From Polyangiaceae bacterium (GTDB taxonomy: Bacteria; Myxococcota_A; Polyangia; Polyangiales; Polyangiaceae): a DNA stretch of 11,974 bases. The stretch lies in the NCBI GenBank assembly GCA_022447485.1, contig JAKVCH010000053.1, positions 1-11,974 of the forward strand, read 5' to 3'. The first letter of the stretch is position 1; every line of letters begins with the position of its first letter. Below are positions 7,709 through 11,974 of this stretch, piece by piece. The translations under genes were made by a program, and so were the position numbers. A model generated the notes under the pieces. The model saw only the letters and a program-made list of their open reading frames with translations. It did not search any database and was not told the DNA's origin.

Positions 7709-9747
7709 GTCGTTTGCAAGACAATCCATCGACTGGACAGAGCTGGGAATTGGAACTGACGTCCGGTGATATTCTTTTTGCCGAATTAATGGGGCGGTTG
7801 CATCGTGATATGGCGGGCGAAGAGAGCTCGGTCGAGCAATTACAATTGGCAGCGGCTCTTGTCTGTCTGGAATTACGTCAAGGAAATCTCTGCTTTGACT
7901 TAGGGCGCAGGGCGGGGAAACTAGTCTGTTCTCTTCAAGCTGAACTCTTGATGCGTTTAGCCCCTCAGTGGGCCTCCTCGGGGCAATGGATTGAACTAAC
8001 TCCCGAGGGAGAGAGGCGCCCCTCAACGGGTGTGGACACGGAGCCCACGGGGAAGAGTCTCGATTTTAGCCCTGAAGATAGACTCTTGCAGCTTGTCCTG
8101 CCGGATTGCGGAGAATGGCAAGCGGCATTAGAGGCGAGTCCCGTTGTCGGCAGCTTCGCCGTGAGCCCAATGAGTCGCGGAGATGCGGCCTTACCTCATC
8201 AGCCCCTACTCCTCGATCCGAGCGGGTTTCTGGCATTGTATCGGTCGGCGAGCAGTGAACTCGACTTAGCGCGACGTTTACTTCGACTCGTGGACGATGG
8301 TCGAGGTTCATCGACTGCCTTCAAGGGGGCAGGATTGGTGGACGATGCGTCGGAGAAAGAAGAGTTGCAAATTGCTCTCGATAAATTCTTTCCCGATGCC
8401 AGCCCGGAAGATCGTCAACGACGAGCTGCAGAACTAGCAATGCACTCTGGGCTTCTGGTCGTATCAGGCGGACCAGGCACCGGTAAAACCTCTACGGTGG
8501 TGAGAATCCTGGCCTTGCTCTTTTATCAGGCCTTACAGAAGGGAGAGCGTTTGCCTCGGGTGGTGTTGAGCGCACCGACTGGAAAAGCGGCTGCGAGGCT
8601 CACGGAGTCGATTGCTCAGGCGCGAAAAGACTTGGTCGAGGGTGGTGTGATTCTAGCGGATTCGGCTTTGGACGTCGCCCTCGAGCTCAAGGCGCAGACT
8701 CTGCACCGAGTTCTGGGGGTTCATTTTCGTTCTCCAGATGAATTTCGCTACAACCAAGCAAATCCTCTTGATGCTGACCTCCTGTTGATCGACGAAGCCT
8801 CGATGGTGGATCAATTATTGATGGGAGCTGCGGTGAGCGCCTTGAGACAAGGCACTCAGCTTATTTTATTAGGAGATCGTTTTCAGCTGAGCTCAGTTTC
8901 CGCGGGGAGTGTTTTGGCAGAAATCTGTTCTGCGTTTTCGGAGCCGAGCCTAGCTCGAGCTGCGAGCTCCGCTGTGGTGGTGGAGCTGGTGAAAAGCTGG
9001 CGTTTCGATGCGGGGAGTGGGATTGGGGCTTTAGCTCGATCTATTCAGGCCGGCGACTTGTACGAGACAGAGCAGGCGTTTGAGAGTTTTCAAGAGATTG
9101 GCTGGATTTCGAGCACAGAAGAGCCCAAAGACCTCCAGGAGGTTGCCCAAGTGATTGAAGAAGGGTTTCGCCCCGCCTTGCAGGCAAAGACGGTTGACGC
9201 CGCTTTCGAGAGCTTGGAACGTTTCCGCATTCTCACGGCTCATCGTCGGGGGGCTTACGGTGTTGAGACTCTCAATCCTTGGGTTGAAAAAGTCTTGACC
9301 AAGAAGGGACTACTCAAAGCAGAGGGTGCCTACTATCGGGGAAGAGTGGTGATGATAGGGAGGAATGACGATCGAACTGGCTTAAAGAATGGTGATATCG
9401 GTCTCTTCTGGCCGAACGAGTCAGGGCAATTGGTTGCTTACTTCCGCTCGGAACATGGTGAGGGCCTGGATGAGAGGCCAATTGGTCTACTGCCGGAATT
9501 TGAGTCGGCTTTTTGCACAACGATTCATAAGAGTCAGGGATCTGAATACAAAAACGTATTGGTGATTTTACCGCCCGCTACATCGCAATTACTTTCGCGA
9601 GAATTACTCTATACGGCGGTGACTCGCGCCAAATCTGGACTGAATATCGTTGGCTCAAAAGAGTCGATGCAATTGGCTCTCGAGAAAATTAGTGAACGCA
9701 GTTCACGGCTTGCAGTACGGCTGGCTGAATTAAATAGCGACAGCTGA
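7705..9747 (+). CDS. recD: Exodeoxyribonuclease V (RecBCD) subunit RecD, 5'-3' helicase
   Basis: RecD is the fast 5'-3' SF1B helicase of RecBCD; it also controls nuclease activity and RecA loading. Visible motifs, numbered from ATG 7705, are Walker A GPGTGKT (256-262), motif Ia around LSAPTGKAAARL, Walker B DEASMVD (363-369), motif III LGDRFQLSSVSAG (D391, Q394), motif V TTIHKSQG (605-612) and motif VI YTAVTRAK (636-643, R641). The chosen ATG forms an ATGA overlap with the recB stop and gives 680 residues; an in-frame ATG at 7642 lies inside recB and would add an unconserved 21-residue head. The protein is about 70 residues longer than E. coli RecD (608), and the extra length is N-terminal to the ATPase core, whose Walker lysine is K261 here against K177 in E. 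coli. The N-terminal domain normally docks on RecB. It is the last gene of the operon and converges on the HPt gene. Confidence 0.96.
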   Translation: MSRLQDNPSTGQSWELELTSGDILFAELMGRLHRDMAGEESSVEQLQLAAALVCLELRQGNLCFDLGRRAGKLVCSLQAELLMRLAPQWASSGQWIELTPEGERRPSTGVDTEPTGKSLDFSPEDRLLQLVLPDCGEWQAALEASPVVGSFAVSPMSRGDAALPHQPLLLDPSGFLALYRSASSELDLARRLLRLVDDGRGSSTAFKGAGLVDDASEKEELQIALDKFFPDASPEDRQRRAAELAMHSGLLVVSGGPGTGKTSTVVRILALLFYQALQKGERLPRVVLSAPTGKAAARLTESIAQARKDLVEGGVILADSALDVALELKAQTLHRVLGVHFRSPDEFRYNQANPLDADLLLIDEASMVDQLLMGAAVSALRQGTQLILLGDRFQLSSVSAGSVLAEICSAFSEPSLARAASSAVVVELVKSWRFDAGSGIGALARSIQAGDLYETEQAFESFQEIGWISSTEEPKDLQEVAQVIEEGFRPALQAKTVDAAFESLERFRILTAHRRGAYGVETLNPWVEKVLTKKGLLKAEGAYYRGRVVMIGRNDDRTGLKNGDIGLFWPNESGQLVAYFRSEHGEGLDERPIGLLPEFESAFCTTIHKSQGSEYKNVLVILPPATSQLLSRELLYTAVTRAKSGLNIVGSKESMQLALEKISERSSRLAVRLAELNSDS

Positions 9748-9808
9748 AGCATTGTGAGTGCTTCATTGAATGGCGAAAGCTGAAGCATTGCTAGTACTTC
9801 GTCGATTT
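9737..9808. repeat. Imperfect 36-bp tandem repeat, two copies, with hairpins
   Basis: Copy 1 (9737-9772) and copy 2 (9773-9808) share GCGA at their starts and an exact 13-mer AGCTGAAGCATTG (9742-9754 and 9778-9790), followed by partly matching AGT-CTTC blocks. Copy 1 contains a perfect 7-bp stem, TGAAGCA (9745-9751) with TGCTTCA (9759-9765). Copy 2 has a decayed version of it, and a further 6-bp stem, CTTCGT/ACGAAG (9797-9802 with 9813-9818), lies across its end. The first copy begins inside the recD stop region. No T-run follows, so a role as a bidirectional terminator between recD and the HPt gene is only a possibility. Confidence 0.7.
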
Positions 9809-9830
9809 CTCAACGAAGAGCGAAGGGCGA

Positions 9831-10211
9831 TTATTTGCTGCCAGTCGGCTCGATGAGCTGGGAGAGCGCCACAGTTTCCAACGTGTCGGCTACTTCTGCC
9901 ATTTGTCGATTTAACTGTTCCAGCAGGGGGTTGCAGTGATTGATTGAGCCAGTTCTGAGTTTTTCCTCCAGCCTTCGCGCAGTTTCTGAAACTTCGCTGG
10001 CACCCACGTTCGCACTGGCTCCTTTTAATGTATGAGCAGCAAGACTCAATTCTTCAACCGAACCCTGGTCACAAAGGGCATGCATACGAGCAACGTAGGG
10101 CTGCATTTCTTTCACGTAGTCATGAAGAAGTTGACCGATGAATTCTTCATCGCCATCAGTCGCTTCGACCAAGTAACTTAAATTGAGTACCCTCTCTTCG
10201 CCCCCCGCCAT
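9831..10211 (-). CDS. Stand-alone HPt (histidine phosphotransfer) domain protein
   Basis: This 126-residue protein is almost entirely one HPt four-helix-bundle domain. The phospho-accepting site is AAHTLKGASANVGA with H60, and the lead-in LNLSYLVEATDGDEEFIGQLLHDYV is the usual first HPt helices. HPt proteins pass phosphate between the receiver domain of a hybrid histidine kinase and a second receiver, usually in a response regulator. There is no signal peptide or membrane segment, so it is cytoplasmic. The start ATG is the only in-frame start; AGGAAG lies 12 bases upstream, a little far. Another ATG 8 bases upstream is in a different frame and gives only a 13-codon ORF. A weak promoter match lies further up on the minus strand (TCGACG at 10266-10261 and TACTAT at 10245-10240, 15-bp spacer). 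It is divergent from a sensor kinase gene and convergent with recD. Partnership with that kinase is inferred. Confidence 0.88.
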   Translation of the reverse strand: MAGGEERVLNLSYLVEATDGDEEFIGQLLHDYVKEMQPYVARMHALCDQGSVEELSLAAHTLKGASANVGASEVSETARRLEEKLRTGSINHCNPLLEQLNRQMAEVADTLETVALSQLIEPTGSK

Positions 10212-10224
10212 TCTCCCATGGTAC

Positions 10225-10244
10225 TTCCTTTCAAAGAGAATAGT
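10225..10244. repeat. 20-nt motif, copy A (next to HPt start)
   Basis: This copy reads TTCCTTTCAAAGAG-A-ATAGT and matches 18 of 20 bases with copy B at 10483-10502 in the same orientation. It overlaps the Shine-Dalgarno-like region of the minus-strand HPt gene and the ATAGTA that could serve as its -10 box. A shared operator for the two divergent signalling genes is one reading; coincidental duplication is another. Confidence 0.5.
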
Positions 10245-10381
10245 ATCGCTGTGGGTAAGCCGTCGATATTATTGATTTTGTGGAGAGAGGCGCTCCGTGC
10301 AGTGCTCCAGTTTCGCTTTGTTTAATGGTCTGGCTGCTTCGGCCTCGGGCGACCACAGGTAGAGCAGTTTAGAGCGGGGAG

Positions 10382-10453
10382 GCTCAGCAGAGCCGAGTTC
10401 AGCAGAGCCGAGCTCAGCAGAGCCGAGTTCAGCAGAGCCGAGTTCAGCAGAGC
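10382..10453. repeat. 15-bp minisatellite, about 4.8 copies
   Basis: Four full 15-bp units begin at 10382, 10397, 10412 and 10427, and a 12-base partial unit begins at 10442. The unit is G(C/T)TCAGCAGAGCCGA; units 1 and 3 have C at the second base while 2, 4 and 5 have T, and all other shared positions are identical. Units with C contain GCTC-AGCA-GAGC, a small hairpin, and the first extends to GGCTC/GAGCC. The array is flanked by a 7-bp inverted repeat, TTAGAGC at 10369-10375 and GCTCTAA at 10455-10461. The array sits in non-coding DNA. Near-perfect identity suggests recent or active expansion by slippage. Confidence 0.92.
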
Positions 10454-10459
10454 AGCTCT

Positions 10460-10524
10460 AAGAAGTTACCTCCTCTGAACGGTTCCGTTCAAAGAGGATA
10501 GTCTTAACAGAATTGTAACTTCTT
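10460..10524. promoter_or_regulatory. Nested inverted repeat, candidate structured leader or operator
   Basis: The outer arms are a perfect 10-bp inverted repeat, AAGAAGTTAC at 10460-10469 and GTAACTTCTT at 10515-10524. Inside is a second stem: CCTCT-GAACGG (10472-10482), a TT loop, and CCGTTC-AA-AGAGG (10485-10497), which pairs over 11 bp with a two-base bulge. The nesting is compatible with a folded RNA or with a protein-binding palindrome. It is about 100 bases ahead of the kinase start and immediately follows the minisatellite. Confidence 0.55.
10483..10502. repeat. 20-nt motif, copy B (upstream of kinase)
   Basis: This copy reads TTCCGTTCAAAGAG-G-ATAGT and differs from copy A (10225-10244) at two positions. 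It overlaps the loop and right arm of the inner hairpin at 10472-10497. Its centre is about 135 bases upstream of the kinase start codon. Confidence 0.5.
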
Positions 10525-10531
10525 TGAGAAT
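10504..10531 (+). promoter_or_regulatory. Weak sigma70-like promoter candidate for the kinase gene
   Basis: TTAACA (10504-10509, 5 of 6 to the -35 consensus) and GAGAAT (10526-10531, 4 of 6 to the -10 consensus) are separated by 16 bp. It lies between the nested inverted repeat and the kinase gene, and overlaps the right outer arm. The match is ordinary and could be chance. Confidence 0.25.
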
Positions 10532-10563
10532 CGGTCGGCTGTTCAACAGTTCTGCGGGGAATC

Positions 10564-10593
10564 ATGCTAGTCTCCAACATGGCGGTCCACTAG
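10564..10593 (+). CDS. Possible nine-codon upstream ORF (leader peptide)
   Basis: ATG at 10564, preceded closely by GGGGA, opens a short frame encoding MLVSNMAVH and stops at TAG 10591-10593. The stop runs directly into GGGAG. It ends 33 bases before the kinase ATG. The peptide has no amino-acid run typical of attenuators. It may simply be chance. Confidence 0.15.
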   Translation: MLVSNMAVH

Positions 10594-10626
10594 GGAGAAT
10601 CTGCAGCTTGAGTTTTGGTTCAGGGA

Positions 10627-11974
10627 ATGGCGAAGAGAAAACAAGATAGCTTATTACCCTTGAGTCGAGTCGAGAACCACTCGGAGCAACCCGATGATTT
10701 CAGTTCTCAAGTGGAGGCATCGACTGTTCACAGCCGAGAGTTTGAATGCGATGACAGCAGCGGCGGGTTGGCGCTGACGAGAACGCCTCCTCAGCCAGAG
10801 TTTGCAACAGCCCAACAGCAGTCGTCGGAGCAAGGTGTCGACGATCGAAATGCTACGTTCGCATCAACGGATCGTGACTTTCAGCACGCTGTACATTCTT
10901 CAGTCGCTCATCTGGCTCCGGCTTTCTTCGATTCTTTACCAACGCCTTTGATGATTGTGGATCATCAAAGGCGAATCGTCGCCGCCAATCGCGCCTGCCA
11001 CGATCTTCTCGGTCGACCGGCTTCGGGGCTCTTGGGCTTTACCTTAGACCGCTATTTTAGTCGTGAACTTTTCGAGACGGCCCGCATCAGTCTTTTGAGT
11101 AGGGTGGGGTCTTATGCCTGGCGTGACCATCTTCGTATTGGGCTGTCCATCCACGAGGTCGAAATCGCTGCGGAATTTCTAGATTGCGCATCTTCAGAGT
11201 TTTTATGCCTGCATATAGCAGACGCGACGCGCTCGCGGCGTGAGCACGAAGAATGGGCTGCGAGTTCTTCCTTGGATTCAGAAGAGTCGCCTGCATCTTC
11301 AGAGTCATCGACCGATCGCCTTGAGCAGGCGCATCATTTCGAAACCTTGGGACACTTGGCCGGAGAGGTCGCCCATGATCTAAATAATCTCTTGGGGGTG
11401 ATTGTGGCTTCGCTGAATACCTTGGAGCGGCGTCTTCAGAAGGGTCTGCAACCGGGTGCCGATCTTGAGAGAGCCTATTCCGCCGCAAAAAAAGGTGCGC
11501 AGGCCACGCGACAGGTTCTTGACTATTCGCGACACACGCTTGCATCTCCAGAGACGGTTGTACCAGGAAAGTTGCTTTTCGATTTTAGAGGACTGATGGA
11601 GCGGGCATTGGGGAGCCGTCATCGCCTATTTGTGGGACAAGCGACCATGAAGAGCATTCAAGTGAATGTGGCGGAACTCGAAACCGCACTGTTGAATCTT
11701 GTGATTAATGCGCGCGATGCACTCGACGAATTTCGGGCAATGGGCGGAGAGGTTCATGTGAGAGCTGAGGAGCGATCTTTTGATGCAGTCCAAAGTGATG
11801 AGCTGGGGATTCGCCCCGGAGCGTATGTGGTGTTTTCTGTGCGCGATAATGGCGCGGGAATTTCGAAGGAGTTAGAGGAACGCATTTTTGACCCATTTTT
11901 CACGACCAAGCCCGAAGGCGCTGGCACAGGTCTTGGCTTGAGTACGGTGCGGGCTTTTAGCCGAAAATGGGGGG
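10627..11974 (+). CDS. PAS-domain sensor histidine kinase, 5' part (3' end outside window)
   Basis: The frame is open from ATG 10627 to the window end, giving 449 residues and no stop. A polar Gln/Ser/Glu-rich head (~1-95) with no signal peptide or membrane helix suggests a cytoplasmic protein. A PAS-like sensor follows (~97-205: FFDSLPTPLMIVDHQRRIVAANRA), then a Ser/Glu-rich linker. The HisKA phospho-acceptor is H250 in LAGEVAHDLNNLLGVI. The ATPase domain shows the N box (N361 and D364 in NLVINARDAL), G1 (DNGAGI, 407-412), F box (IFDPFFTTK, 420-428) and G2 (GAGTGLGL, 431-438). HDxNN H boxes are typical of NtrB-like kinases, which often carry a C-terminal receiver; whether one follows is not visible. 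The start is uncertain: AGGG sits only one base before ATG 10627, and an in-frame TTG at 10615 is the alternative, with a TGA stop just above it. It is divergent from an HPt gene and could be its phosphodonor. Confidence 0.92.
   Translation, partial: MAKRKQDSLLPLSRVENHSEQPDDFSSQVEASTVHSREFECDDSSGGLALTRTPPQPEFATAQQQSSEQGVDDRNATFASTDRDFQHAVHSSVAHLAPAFFDSLPTPLMIVDHQRRIVAANRACHDLLGRPASGLLGFTLDRYFSRELFETARISLLSRVGSYAWRDHLRIGLSIHEVEIAAEFLDCASSEFLCLHIADATRSRREHEEWAASSSLDSEESPASSESSTDRLEQAHHFETLGHLAGEVAHDLNNLLGVIVASLNTLERRLQKGLQPGADLERAYSAAKKGAQATRQVLDYSRHTLASPETVVPGKLLFDFRGLMERALGSRHRLFVGQATMKSIQVNVAELETALLNLVINARDALDEFRAMGGEVHVRAEERSFDAVQSDELGIRPGAYVVFSVRDNGAGISKELEERIFDPFFTTKPEGAGTGLGLSTVRAFSRKWG

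Larger units (their letters stand above)
10212..10626. other. Divergent intergenic region with repeats and structure
   Basis: These 415 bases separate the minus-strand HPt gene from the plus-strand kinase gene, and no long ORF spans them. From left to right they hold the first 20-nt motif, a featureless stretch (about 10246-10368), the 15-bp minisatellite, a nested inverted repeat carrying the second 20-nt motif, a possible promoter and a possible nine-codon leader ORF. Both genes must be transcribed from here or from promoters nearby, so the region is the likely control point for the pair. Confidence 0.7.

Noticed and set aside
10211..10219. Alternative HPt start at the ATG ending at 10219 on the minus strand
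   Set aside because: It has better spacing to AGGAAG but is out of frame with the HPt domain and stops after 13 codons.
10382..10453. CRISPR array or coding repeat
   Set aside because: The 15-bp units are contiguous with no spacers, so it is not CRISPR. No open frame with a plausible start carries the five-residue repeat.
11087..11896. Minus-strand reading frames opposite the histidine kinase
   Set aside because: The plus strand has clear H, N, G1, F and G2 boxes across this stretch; the antisense frames show no domain.
1..11974. E. coli-type Chi octamer (GCTGGTGG) or its complement near recBCD
   Set aside because: I did not see an exact copy on reading both strands. The Chi sequence of this organism is unknown, and eye scanning is not proof of absence.

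Overview
The window looks like chromosomal DNA from a non-enteric gammaproteobacterium. The basis is gamma-type RecC, RecB and RecD proteins in the order recC-recB-recD with no ptrA protease gene between recC and recB, an arrangement known from Pseudomonas-like lineages, plus moderate GC and a two-component gene style common in environmental Proteobacteria. No genus can be named from the sequence alone. No tRNA, rRNA, CRISPR array, insertion sequence or phage gene was recognised.

Layout, left to right. (1) Bases 1-264 hold the 3' end of a gene for a LysM cell-wall-binding protein. (2) Bases 265-434 are an intergenic region with a perfect 13-bp-arm palindrome resembling a REP-type repeat. (3) Bases 435-9747 are a tight recC-recB-recD operon; both junctions are ATGA stop/start overlaps. 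Together the genes encode the heterotrimeric RecBCD helicase-nuclease that processes double-strand breaks. All expected ATPase and nuclease motifs are intact. RecB has an enlarged helicase-nuclease linker and a short collagen-like Gly-X-Y stretch just before the nuclease active site. (4) Bases 9748-9830 lie between convergent genes and contain a two-copy 36-bp tandem repeat with hairpin potential. (5) Bases 9831-10211, minus strand, encode a small stand-alone HPt phosphotransfer protein. (6) Bases 10212-10626 form a repeat-rich divergent intergenic region holding a 15-bp minisatellite, a nested inverted-repeat structure and a 20-nt motif present twice. (7) Base 10627 to the window end is the 5' part of a PAS-HisKA-HATPase sensor histidine kinase gene, truncated by the window edge.

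The recBCD genes are a conventional repair operon. The less ordinary part is the right end: a divergent HPt/kinase pair that could form a phosphorelay, sharing a structured, repeat-laden control region. That pairing is inferred from position and domain type. The missing C-terminus of the kinase, where a receiver domain would lie, is the key unknown. I found no convincing evidence of a wholly new system; the best candidates for follow-up are the non-coding repeats between the two signalling genes and the palindrome ahead of recC.
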